Positions 43,172 to 53,680 of a stretch of 64,000 nucleotides of DNA are shown one piece after another. Under the pieces are notes generated by a model. That model saw only the letters and a program-made list of their open reading frames with translations, searched no databases and was not told where the DNA came from. The stretch comes from Phaseolus vulgaris (lineage: Eukaryota > Streptophyta > Magnoliopsida > Fabales > Fabaceae), in the NCBI RefSeq assembly GCF_000499845.2, contig NC_023749.2:30334626-30398625 (forward strand), written 5' to 3'. Within the stretch, counting starts at the first letter, position 1; every line of letters begins with the position of its first letter. A program made the position numbers and the translations under genes.

Positions 43172-45424
43172 ATGAACTCTACCCAATTATCAGTCTCTAT
43201 CCTTGATGGAAAAAATTACAATCGGTGGTGTGTGCAAATGAGAGTTTTTTTTTATTATCATGAGTTATGGGATGTCGTTGAAAGTGGAGTGTCTACATTA
43301 GTTGCTAATGCAACTGAGGCGCAACGAGTAGCGCATCGTGACCAAAAGAAGAAGGACAATAAGGCTTTGTGTCTCATTCATCAAGGGATGAATGACGAGA
43401 CATTTGAGCAGATAGAAGGAGCAACAACTGCCAGTGAGGCTTGGACAATTTTGTCAACCAATTATAAAGGTGATGATAAGATCAAAAGGGTGCGTCTTCA
43501 AACCCTAAGACGCCAATATGAATTGCTGCAGATGGAAACCACAGAGACTATTGATGTCTATATAAACAAAGTTCTTGCCTTGACAAATCAGATGAAGAGT
43601 AATGGTGAAACACATTCAGAGCAGGCAAAGGTGGAAAAGATTTTGAGATCTTTAACTCCTAGATTTGAACAAGTTGTTGCCACAATTGAAGAGGCCAATG
43701 ACATTTCAAAAATGACAGTAAGGTTATTGTCTGGTTCTCTACGAGCGCATGAGCAACGAATGAATGACAATAAGATTGAAAAACCAATTGAACAGGCTTT
43801 ACAAGCACAAGCCTCAATTGGTAGCTCCTATAATAAACATGGTAGCTATTTCAGCAAAGGTCGTGGTGGCCAGAATCATGGAGGCGTTTGGCACGGGGAA
43901 CGTGGTCGCGGAGGACGAGGAGGCATTTATAATAAATCAAATGTTTAGTGTTATAATTACCATAAACGTGGCCATTATGCAAATGAGTGTAGATCAAAAG
44001 GTGATAATCATGCTACCAATTGTGCTCAAGAAGACAATAATCACGTACAAGATAAAGAGGATCATACAGTACTAATGACAGCCATATCGAATGAAACCCC
44101 AAACAATCAGACTTGGTATTTGGATACAGGTTGCACGAATCATATGTGTGGTCAGAAGGAGTTGTTTGCAGATTTGGATGACTCATTTCGCACAAAAGTG
44201 AAATTCGGTGATGGCAGGTTCGTTCCGGTGACTGGAAAAGGGCGAATTCTTATCACATTGAAGAATGGTGATCACAGGTACATCTATGATGTTTTCTATG
44301 TACCTGATATGAAAAGTAATTTGTTGAGTATGGGACAACTGGCTGAGAAGGGTTATGAGATGCACATAGTTGAAAATAAATTATCAATTTTTGATAAAAA
44401 AGGTAGTTTGATTCTTAAATCTTTTTTATCAAAAAACCGCATGTTTCCAGTAGATATTCATATGGGTGATTTCAAGTGCTTGAATGCAATAGTGAATAAT
44501 GAATCGTGGTTATGGCATTTACGCTTTGTGCACTTAAATTTTCAGAGTTTGAAAAATCTTACCAAAAGAAATTTAGTAAATGGTTTACCCCATATTCATC
44601 ACCCTGATCAATTGTGTGAGGCTTGCATTTTTGGAAAGAATAACAGGACACCATTTGTTAAGGAGCCTTGGCGTGCAAAATTTCCTTTGGAGCTTGTTCA
44701 TATAGATGTTTGTGGCCCGATGAACATATCATCAGTTGGAGGTAATAAGTATTTTTTGACCTTTATTGATGATTTTTCAAGGAAAACCTGGATTTATGTA
44801 TTGAAAAGCAAGGATGAAGTATTCCACTACTTTAAAATATTTAAAGCATTTGTTGAAAGAGAGAGTGGCAGACAAATTAAGATGGTGTGTAGTGATAGAG
44901 GAGGTGAGTACAAGTCTAATGAATTCAAAAGGCACTGTGAAGAACTTGGGTTGCAACATAACATAACTTGCCCCTACACACCTCAACACAACGGAGTTGC
45001 TGAGAGAAAGAATAGAACAATCATGGACATGGCGAGGAGCATGCTTAAAGCGAAAGGTATGCCAAATTATTTTTGGGCTAAGGCCGTAACATGTGCGGTA
45101 TATTTGATAAACAGATCACCCACTCGGAGTGTTCCTAACACAACTCTGATTAAGGCATGGAGTGGATTCAAACCCAATGTGCAACACTTGAAGGTATTTG
45201 GGTCAATTACTTATGCTCATGTCCCCAAGGCAGCAAGATCAAAGTTGGATGATAAGGCAATGAAGACCATTTTCATTGGATATAAGCATGGGGGATACAA
45301 ACTGTACAATACAATGGCAAAGAAGGTGATTGTTAGTCGTGATGTTACATTTGCCGAAGATGAGGAATGGCAATGGAATGCAGCAGCTGAAATAGATTCA
45401 AAAAATGATATATTTATGTTTTGA
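43172..45424 (+). pseudogene. Copia Gag-protease-integrase polyprotein, one premature stop
   Basis: ATG 43172 begins MNSTQLSVSILDGKNYNRW (DUF4219-like), then a UBN2-type gag (LQTLRRQYELLQM) and a G/R-rich tail. A TAG at 43946 sits where Q is expected just before the zinc knuckle CYNYHKRGHYANEC. The same frame continues with the protease (WYLDTGCTNHMC, active-site DTG), the GAG-pre-integrase segment (WLWHLRFVHLNFQSL ... LCEACIFGK), and the integrase core with HIDVCGPM, FIDDFSRKTW, CSDRGGEYKSNEF and a conserved E in GVAERKNRTI. It ends after a C-terminal segment (KTIFIGYKHGGYKLY) at a TGA. Only the one stop separates gag from the rest. Confidence 0.9.
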
Positions 45425-45768
45425 ACGATGATATGGAAGATGGAGTCACTCTTGAAGCACCTGCAGTTCAACCTGAAGTTGTAATTCAATCTGAAGTTGC
45501 AACTCCAATTGCAACTATGATGGAGCGACCAAGAAGACAACAGCGACAACCTGTACATCTTCAAGACTGCGAAGTAAATCTTGATGATGAAGTTGATGAC
45601 AATGGAGATTTGGTTCACTTTGCTTTTCTTGCAGAATCAAAACTTGTGAGACTTGTCGATGCCATTCAACATTCCAAATGGCAAAAGACTATGAATGAAG
45701 AATTGATGGCGATTGAGAAGAACAATATCATGACTCAAAGTAGGAAGGTTGTTCCAAATCATAATTAA
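45421..45768 (+). pseudogene. Copia linker and first residues of reverse transcriptase, truncated
   Basis: Follows integrase after a frameshift at about 45420. It has an acidic/proline linker, then WQKTMNEELMAIEKNN, the very start of the copia RT domain. The remaining RT and RNase H (normally ~450 residues) are deleted; the polypurine tract and 3' LTR follow within 10 bp of the stop. Confidence 0.8.
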
Positions 45769-45785
45769 GGGAGGATGTTGGTTAT

Positions 45786-46598
45786 TGATCCTGCCTGTTG
45801 ACCAGAACGTTGGATCCTGCCTCGTCAAAGGATCGACTCGTGCACCGCTTCAAACCTCCGTCCTTCTTCGAGATCCACCTCAAGAACCCGCAAAAGAACA
45901 GAGCGGCGCCGCTGCGGCCGATCGCACTCCAACGCCCCAGTCAGTGACCGAACCACCAAATACTAAGAGCAAGAACACTCAAGAAAACTCAAGGAACCGT
46001 GCAATGTTCTCTCTCACAGTAAGCTCTAGAACTCGCAAGCGTAAATAGTGTAATCTGAACGTGCGTACCTCAGAAAGTTCGTTGAGAACTCTTATATACC
46101 TGGTCACTTTCTCTCTCCTGGCAGTTACAGACCTGGACACGTGGCTCACATCCAGTCGTACACGTGCCATCATCTAGAGCCTCCTTGACTTGGGCGCTGC
46201 TTCTGACTCTCTTTTTGGCTAAGTTATTTATGCAAGGTACTGCCCAGTGCATAGCTAACTTGGGAGCGCGATCTCTACTGGAACTGGCGAGTCAGGGTGC
46301 CCTCATACACCTTCCTTGTGGTCTCGCGGCCGCCTTCATAATCTGCGCCACTTTCATCTCTGGCGATGTTCTTGCTCTGGCGATCTCCAATCGCTTGGTC
46401 GCCTGAGTTTACATCTGGCGAGTTCACCTTCTACCGGGCGATCGCCTGGTATGCTGGAGATCGGAACACGCCAACTTAATCACTGGCGACTTCACGAGCC
46501 CCCCGACTTCCTCCCCTTCTGTCAACCTGGCGCCTTGTCAACACGCCTACACTGTAGCTTGGTGCCACGTCATCACTTCCGACTACCAGGGCGGTACA
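45786..46598 (-). repeat. Family A solo LTR inside the copia 3' LTR
   Basis: 813 bp, TGATCCTGCC...GGCGGTACA, TSD GTTAT on both sides (45781-45785, 46599-46603). It matches 1927-2718 and the inverted copy 47475-48256. The 17-bp conserved LTR motif is partly degraded (cactccaacgccccagt near 45925). It carries an extra 17 bp (GATGTTCTTGCTCTGGC) near 46364 compared with the inverted copy. No internal element sequence remains, so it arose by LTR-LTR recombination. Confidence 0.9.
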
Positions 46599-46745
46599 GT
46601 TATTAATTCTGATTTTATTATTATTAATTCTAATTTTATTATCCTTAAACTATTTTACCCTTATATTATATTAATGGTCAATTTATAGGCTTGTTAGTAT
46701 TCTTATTTCATAGCTTACAGTAATTGTAATTTTATTATATATATG

Positions 46746-47474
46746 GTGAAAGTATTTGGATCTCAAACAACATGAAGGCTTAACTTAATATAATTTTTCC
46801 TTACCGATTCTCATTTTAGATGTATTTATGAAATGAATATAAAATATTATAGTTAACAGATTTTATGGAGAACCAGATGAACTAATTATCATTTATTGCA
46901 TAAGATGTGAGATAATTTTCGTTTAACTAATGGTAAAATAAATAGGAATAATAGAAATGAGAACATAGTATAATCATGAAAAAAATGAATATGAAATAGC
47001 TGATATTTCGGAGTACAGGTCACTGATGAGAGAAACGTATCTAGTAGGATTTTTAATAGGAAAAAGGGAGATATTTTTACATCAAAATGATATTACTCTA
47101 TTGACTTATTTTTCACATAAAAAAATGGATGTGTTTTCAAACACGGTCTACAGCTATAAGAAATCCCTAAAAACATAGCAGCAATGACTTTAAGAAACAG
47201 AGAAATAATCCATACCGATTAATTTCCACATGTTTGCATTATTGGTCAAACCCACACAAATTCGATGTAAAATATTTTTTATGAGCTATCCAATGCACAA
47301 ATGGACGAAAAATATATTGCGTTGTAGTTGCCGACACATAATATATTTTAATATTTAAATTATTAGAATTTATTGATTTTAAATATATTTTATATGTAAT
47401 ATGGTGATAAATATTTTTTTAATAATTTATTGTATTTAATTAATTTTTTTAATATTATAATAATTCTATAATTT
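46746..47474. other. AT-rich interval between the two inverted solo LTRs
   Basis: Very AT-rich, no gene. It would be the loop of the inverted pair. Confidence 0.5.
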
Positions 47475-48256
47475 TGTACCGCCCTGGTAGTCGGAAGTGA
47501 TGACGTGGCACCAAGCTACAGTGTAGGCGTGTTGACAAGGCGCCAGGTTGACAGAAGGGGAGGAAGTCGGGGGCTCGTGAAGTCGCCAGTGATTAAGTTG
47601 GCGTGTTCCGATCTCCAGCATACCAGGCGATCGCCCGGTAGAAGGTGAAGTCGCCAGATGTAAACTCAGGCGACCAAGCGATTGGAGATCGCCAGAGATG
47701 AAAGTGGTGCAGATTATGAAGGCGGCCGGCGAGACCACATGGAAGGTGTATGAGGGCACCCTGACTCGTCAGTTCCAGTAGAGATCGCGCTCCCAAGTTA
47801 GCTATGCACTGGGCAGTACCTTGCATAAATAACTTAGCCAAAAAGAGAGTCAGAAGCAGCGCCCAAGTCAAGGAGGCTCCAGATGATGGCACGTGTACGA
47901 CTGGATGCGAGCCACGTGTCCAGGTCTGTAACTGCCAGGAGAGAGAAAGTGACCAGGTATATAAGAGTTCTCAACGAACTTTCTGAGGTATGCACGTTCA
48001 GATTTGCGAGTTCTAGAGCTTACTGTGAGAGAGAACATTGCACGGTTCCTTGAGTTTTCTTGAGTGTTCTTGCTCTTAGTATTTGGTGGTTCGGTCACTG
48101 ACTTGGGCGTTGGAGTGCGATCGGCCGCAGCGGCGCCGCTCTGTTCTTTTGCAGGTTCTTGAGGTGGATCTCGAAGAAGGGCGGAGGTTTGAAGCGGTGC
48201 ACGAGTCGATCCTTTGACGAGGCAGGATCCAACGTTCTGGTCAACAGGCAGGATCA
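47475..48256 (+). repeat. Family A solo LTR, opposite orientation
   Basis: 782 bp, TGTACCGCCC...GGCAGGATCA, TSD AATTT on both sides (47470-47474, 48257-48261). It is the reverse complement of 45786-46598 with few differences. It contains a TATATAAGAG promoter box near 47957, and further on TGACTTGGGCGTTGGAGTG, a variant of the conserved LTR motif. Confidence 0.9.
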
Positions 48257-48746
48257 AATTTTAATGTTTTTGATATATGTTAGTTAAATTAAATTTTTTA
48301 ATATGACTAAGTGTTTGATTTTAGATTATTTAAATAATTTATCTTAAAAAATTTAAGAAGAATTGAAAAATGTTGACAAATAATAATTAAGTAAAAGAAA
48401 AAATGTATTTAAATTTTATAAATATTATATAAAATACTTTAATTCATTAAAATATAATTATTTTAATTTAATTTAATTTATCATATTATAATAAGTATTT
48501 AATTTATTAAATTGATTAAGTGTTTTATTTTAAATTATTTAAAGAAATTATCTTATAATGTTTATAAAGAATTGAAAGATGTAAAAAAATAATAATTGAG
48601 AAAAAAAAAATACGTACTTAAAATTTGAAAATATTATGTAAAATATACATAAATTTAGGAAATAAATTTAACATGAAGTAATTAAGTAAAATGTAATGGA
48701 TGTATTTAAATTAGAGAATCAATTTATCTTAATCTAAAAATAAACT
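48257..48746. other. AT-rich interval, no supported gene
   Basis: More than three-quarters A and T, no frame or repeat unit that I can support. Confidence 0.5.
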
Positions 48747-49434
48747 TGTATTGTCCCATGACCTTTGTTAGGATTTAAGCCAACCCATGTGACCCGTCAA
48801 ATATTCCGATTGGTCAATCGAGCACCCCTGCATGCGGGTCCGACGGACCCCTTTAATCACAAGACCACACACGGGCCCGATCGAAGCCCCTTCACCACGT
48901 AGCCGGTTTAGTCCAATGGGCCTTATCGTTAAGTCCAATAACGATGGGGTCTTCATAATGTAACTTTACATGCCACAAATATTGGTACAATATTCTCGAT
49001 TACGTCTCATAAATGTTATTATTACCTGCACAATATCCCTGATTATATTTCATAAATGCTATAATTCACTTATTTAATATTCTTTATTGTATATTACATG
49101 ATTATCCTATTATATTACATGATATTCAGATATATTCAGATTTTATAGAAAGTTACCATAATATGACATGTTAATGCTTGGAGAAACCAGAGTCAAAGAT
49201 CCAAGCCTATGAAGACTTATAAATAGACAACCACCCACATGGAGTATCTCAACTCACATCTTTGCACTGCATTTACTACATACATCATATTTTATGCTCT
49301 TATTGACTTGAGCGTCGGAGTGTAATCGCAGGTGGAGCTCCCACTTTGTTCCCCGAAGGTTAAACCAGACCAGCTTGGAGGGAGATCACGAGGAGACCAT
49401 CCAGACTCTGACCGACCTCGAGCCAATGATAACA
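48747..49434 (+). repeat. Solo LTR of another gypsy-type family
   Basis: 688 bp, TGTATTGTCCC...GATAACA, flanked by TSD AAACT (48742-48746, 49435-49439). It contains TATAAATAG at about 49218 and the conserved acttgagcgtcggagtg motif at 49306-49322, 112 bp from its 3' end. No internal element sequence remains. Confidence 0.82.
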
Positions 49435-50100
49435 AAACTTAAGAAAATAAAAAGTGAGATAAAACTTTTTATTGATAACTTAAATAAATTTAAATGCCAT
49501 ATTTGTGTAATGGATAAATGAACTGGTGATTTTTTACTTTGATATTCATTGTGATTTAAAAGATGTTACTTCTCATAAATGAAGAATAAGATCATTTTAA
49601 AGATTTATCGATAATATTTATGATACAAACATATATATTAAGACTAAGTGTGTGAATAAATAACTTATTCTTAATTCTTAGATTACCCCAAACTTGACCA
49701 CATATTCTATAAATGCAATTGTTATAGTTATTGAATATGATCTCCAAAAGAAATTATTGTTTTCCAACCAAAACACATAGTAGATAGAAAGAACACTTGT
49801 AAGGATAAATAATTTTCCAAACCAATTTTGAATTTAATTATGTATTTATTTTTTTATATAAATTAAATTAAATTAAATTTTCGTTGTATAAATTAAATAT
49901 TTTTTTTGTTGTATAGATTAAATTATTTTTTTGTTGTATAAATTAAATTAACATTTTATTGTATAAATCAAATGATTATTTTTTGTATAAATTAAATTAA
50001 TGTTTTTTTAAATTAAAAATAATTTGTTTGTATTATTAAATTTATTTTTTGTTATATAAATTAAATTAATTTTATGTTGTAAAAGAGTCTACCTATTTAA
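49435..50100. other. AT-rich interval with a decayed minisatellite
   Basis: Between about 49855 and 50080 the word TTGTATAAATTAAATTAA, with variable T-rich spacers, recurs about seven times at ~30-bp spacing. No gene. Confidence 0.6.
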
Positions 50101-50830
50101 GCCAAAAGTTTCACCCTATTGTCCCACTCAAGGTTTTCCCCAAATCTCAAATTGAAAAACCTAAATTTATTTCCCTCCCTTTCACTCTACCTCCAGTGTT
50201 CGTCGCTACACTTTATCGCTGCATTTCGCCACTGTACTCCACCGCTGCACTCCATTGTTCCGTTGCAATGTATTGTTGTCGTTAGCGCTCCTACGCTTGT
50301 CATCGTCACCGTCAGCGTTCCTATGCTTGTTGTCGTCGCCATTAGCACTCCTACGCTTGTCGCTGTCGTCCACTACCCCATGTCGTCGTCACTGTTCCGA
50401 CATTGTGCACTGGTTGTTTTCTCTTTTTCTATTTTGATCTTCCTTTTTTGCTTCTTCTCCATTTTCGTTCCCCCTCTAAGTTTTTTCCTTATTTTTTATT
50501 TCAGGTTCAGCCTTGTTCACTGCCTCTGTCATGCTCCGCCTCCTTCTTCACGAAGGTCAACTTAGACAGGTAAAGTTTTAAACTTTTCAAAAAAAATTAA
50601 TTAATTTTATTGCTTTGGTGCTCTCTATTGGGCTGGTGCTCTTTTTGGATTGTGTTGGTCTGTGAATATTGCTATGTGAACGTGTTAGTCATTATCATCT
50701 TCTAAGCTTTTTCTTATTTTTCATTTTAGGTTCAGCCTTCTTTATCGCCTCTGTCTTGGTTCCTACTTCACGAAGGTCATCTTAGACAAGTAAAGTTTTA
50801 AACTTTTCAGAATTTTTTAATTAATTTTAT
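50101..50830 (+). other. Leader-like region with a duplicated exon-like unit
   Basis: CT-rich sequence with a 33-bp-type repeat (GCTCCTACGCTTGTC, near 50287, 50320 and 50347). Two similar exon-like units, 50505-50569 and 50730-50789, are each preceded by a T-rich tract ending AG and followed by GTAAAG. The open frame at 50119-50565 shows no domain and its low complexity makes it doubtful as a protein. It may be the remnant of a gene's 5' region or of a captured sequence. Confidence 0.35.
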
Positions 50831-51059
50831 TGCTCTGTCCCTTAAAGTTCTTTAGTACTTTTACTTCAATTGTAAAGTACAACTTTAATTTTAAGTATTC
50901 ATATCCACTTTCAATATTTGGATGATCAAATTATCTAAATGATGTTTATTTGAATTATTTTTGTATTGTGAGTGTGGTATGAATGATACTAATTTGTTAT
51001 GTTAAATTTTGAATGTGATTTTGTTGGTATTTATTGTTTATAGGTTAAAATTGGCTTGA

Positions 51060-51345
51060 AAAAAAAATAAAGGTTTTTTTTCCTTCAATTCATTCATCGA
51101 CTTTTGACCCACGCAAAGTTTTATTTTTTTATATTAAAAAATGTATACATCAGTTTTTGCGTGGGATGGCCCACGCAAAGTCTTACACGATTTTATTAAT
51201 TTGCGTCGGTTTGGTCCATGCATAAACTGTCGCAAATGCGTCTGTTTTGCGTCGGCTAGTCTGACAAAAGTTGCGTCAATTTTGTGTAGGTTTGGCCCAC
51301 ACAATATGCGTCCATTTGCTGACCGCATTATTACAAAAATTACGT
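51060..51345. repeat. Repeated GCGT-word region, possibly a DNA-transposon subterminal region
   Basis: CCCACGCAAAGT, GCGTGGGATGGCCCACGC, TTGCGTCGGTTTGGTCC and TTTGCGTCGG recur in both orientations. Such mirrored words are common in subterminal regions of plant CACTA-type elements, but no CACTA terminus is visible nearby. Confidence 0.35.
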
Positions 51346-52690
51346 AAGTAAAGTAACCATTATTACATACCAGTACTTGAAAAACAAATTTTATCTTCCA
51401 AAATGATGTGGTCAAAATGGTGTTTTGTATTAATTAATTTATCTGCACTCAACATTTAGCCAACCCACACAAGCCCAAACAAAGTTTACTGAATTATTAC
51501 AGGCACATCATCACAATTCTGAAGAGAGTTGTTTGCTACCTATGGAACATTTTTAGATGGATCTTGCAATTCAAAATTTCAAGTTCTGAAAGCAAAAATA
51601 TGTGTTGATATTATTGTAACATATCAGAGCTTAAGGATGGCTTTGGAATTGGGATCGCATTTCTCACTTATAAGTTTCAAAACTCTTTCGAGAATAATTT
51701 TTTTACTCAGTCAAACCTAGGAAGTGAAATATTTGACAAAGATCACAACTCAAATTTCGAAAACATAAAAGATCAAATCTGGACTTTAAGTTCCACAATC
51801 CCTTGGAAAAAAAAGAAGCAAGATCCAATATTAGACATTGGAAACATTACTACACCTGTTATATGTTGCGCATCCTGAGCACCAGCAATTCCGATGCATG
51901 AATGTACAGAATTCTCATCCACTGTCAACTGTTCATATGCAAGATATATGATGGAAGAGGCCCAAACACAAGCCCACATGCAAGCCCACCAAAGGGTAGA
52001 TTTGGGCCAACCCTAGAGTTATGGCCAAGAGGATCCAAGAAGACGTTCTTTTACACGTTCAAATGCCATAAACTCTAGTGTAGAGTAAACTTTAATTTCT
52101 TGTCAAAATTAACATAGGAACTTTATTTGTAATTGTTCTTAGAATTAATTTTGGTCCCTAAATCACCAACCTAGGTAAACTTAGAGTTCCTAAAAAAACC
52201 TCTAAATTTACCAAGGCCGGTCTAGAAAGCCCATGGAGGGGGTGAGCATACAAACTAGACACACCCCTCTCCATGTGCTCATTTAGGCAACACTTTTGGG
52301 AGGGAATTCATTTGAATTTCCCTCCATTTTCTTTTGAATTTCCAGCCCTCTAAACACTATAAATTGAGGTGCTTGACTCTCATTTTGTAAGATTAATTTG
52401 AGTAATGAAATGCTGCCAAAATGTGTCATTCTTACTCCGTTGCCTAAAATCTCTTAAGATTTAGGTCTCTAATCTTTAAACCTTTCACCTACAAAGAGAG
52501 TTGGCCGAACCTCTCCCACTCTCCTACTCTTCATGCACCTCCAAGGCTACCACAACTCTTAGGAGAGCCTTGTTTCACCAACAAACCATTGAAGCTTCCG
52601 CAAACCACCACAAAAACCGCAAGGAGAAGAGCTCATTGTCATCAATATATATCCTCAACATGTGGCAACTTCATATAGAAATGTTAAGTC
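51346..52690. other. Non-coding interval, LTR-like promoter segment possible
   Basis: No gene supported. ACTATAAATTGAGGTG near 52360 is a good TATA context followed by a leader-like stretch, as in LTRs or plant promoters, but I could not find paired ends or a TSD. Confidence 0.35.
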
Positions 52691-52694
52691 CTTG

Positions 52695-52845
52695 ATACAT
52701 GATATGTACTGGATCTACAATCAATCTTAGAAAGAATTATCTGGTCGAAATCTTCGAAGGCATGATATGTCCTTGATCCACAATCAATACATGATATGTC
52801 CTTGATCCACAATCAATACATGATATGTCCTTGATACATTCTCTT
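52695..52845. repeat. 29-bp tandem repeat
   Basis: CATGATATGTCCTTGATCC-CACAATCAATA units start at 52761, 52790 and 52819; a diverged unit lies at 52698. Confidence 0.85.
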
Positions 52846-53119
52846 TTGAATTTGAACCATGAGGAAAAGTCTTCGAGGGCATCATCCTCACTTGTGTCAC
52901 TTGCTTAAAAATTCAAATAAAAGGTGAAAATTCAAATAAATGGTGGGGAGTATAAGCTTTGAAATGTGCACAAACACTTGGGTTCCATCAAGCCAACTTC
53001 TCTCACAAGCTTCTTTTTCTTCCTCGCGATTCCCTGCATTTCGTCTTCCTCCAAGCTCAAGACTTTCCCCTGATCAACCATCAAAGGTAACATTTTGCTC
53101 TGATCATTGCTCTTATCAT

Positions 53120-53668
53120 TCAATATTCTGCTTTTTTCAACCCAAATGGCATCACCTTGTAGCAATAACAGCACGTCTCGGTCATAAACGTCGTTTTGCT
53201 CTCGTCACGTGGATGCATCTTGATCTGGTTATACCCCGAAATGGTGAGATGGTGGCATAAAATATCCGAGTCGATGTCGGGCATGTCCGAGGCGGACCAT
53301 GCAAAGGCGTTCAGGTGACTCAGCAATCGTGAGATTACTGCCGCCACCTGGTCCTGCTCTTCGTGACTCAGCAATCGTCCCAATTTAAAGGTCTTTCCAC
53401 CAATCTGCCTCTCTACCACATTCTTGACCGGCTCGGAACGCCTATCCTGAGTGTTCTCCGCACGAGCTACACCCTCGCGGCCTTGCCTTCCAGATATCGC
53501 CTCAGCAGGCGTTTCCCCCATGGGCAATGCCCCCGCGGGCGTTTTCTCCATGGGTACCGCCTTTGCGGGCGCCTCCACCGCGGATACTGCCTCTGTGGGC
53601 GTCTCCTCCACGGACTCTACCTCCATGGGCGTTTCCGCGCAGGGTGGGTGCTCCACCACCATGAACAC
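53120..53668 (-). pseudogene. Family D linker and reverse transcriptase remnant
   Basis: Begins with a repeat-coded linker (PTEAVSAVEAPAKAV ...), then RQIGGKTFKLGRLL, FAWSASDMPDIDSD, and an internal deletion from LCHHLT straight to ISGYNQIKMHPRD, removing the first third of RT. The end is truncated before the catalytic YVDD. A 10-residue piece around LLSH is repeated. Confidence 0.82.
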
Positions 53669-53680
53669 CTCTTTTTGTTT

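Larger units (their letters stand above)
42884..46745 (+). mobile_element. Ty1/copia retrotransposon with most of RT/RNase H deleted and a solo LTR nested in its 3' LTR
   Basis: 5' LTR 42884-43144, Met-tRNA-type primer-binding site, gag-protease-integrase frame 43172-45424, then a short shifted frame with only the start of RT, a GGGAGGA polypurine tract (45769-45775) and a 3' LTR starting TGTTGGTTATT at 45776. The 3' LTR is split by a family A solo LTR (45786-46598, TSD GTTAT) and lacks its last ~80 bp after TATATATG (46745). Protease and integrase precede RT, the copia order. Non-autonomous now. Confidence 0.88.

Noticed and set aside
46746..47474. Possible internal region of one inverted element with the two family A LTRs as its ends
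   Set aside because: The LTRs are in opposite orientation and each has its own 5-bp TSD, so they are two independent solo LTRs.
50119..50565. 148-codon frame with valine/threonine repeats
   Set aside because: Low complexity, built on a 33-bp repeat; no domain and an AT-rich context. Kept only as a leader-like region.
51773..51979. 68-codon minus-strand frame
   Set aside because: No recognisable family, no start context or splice signals; could be a gene fragment but cannot be supported.
51950..52700. Candidate solo LTR with a TATA box at about 52360
   Set aside because: No convincing TG...CA pair with a 5-bp TSD was found, and the conserved 17-bp LTR motif is absent.
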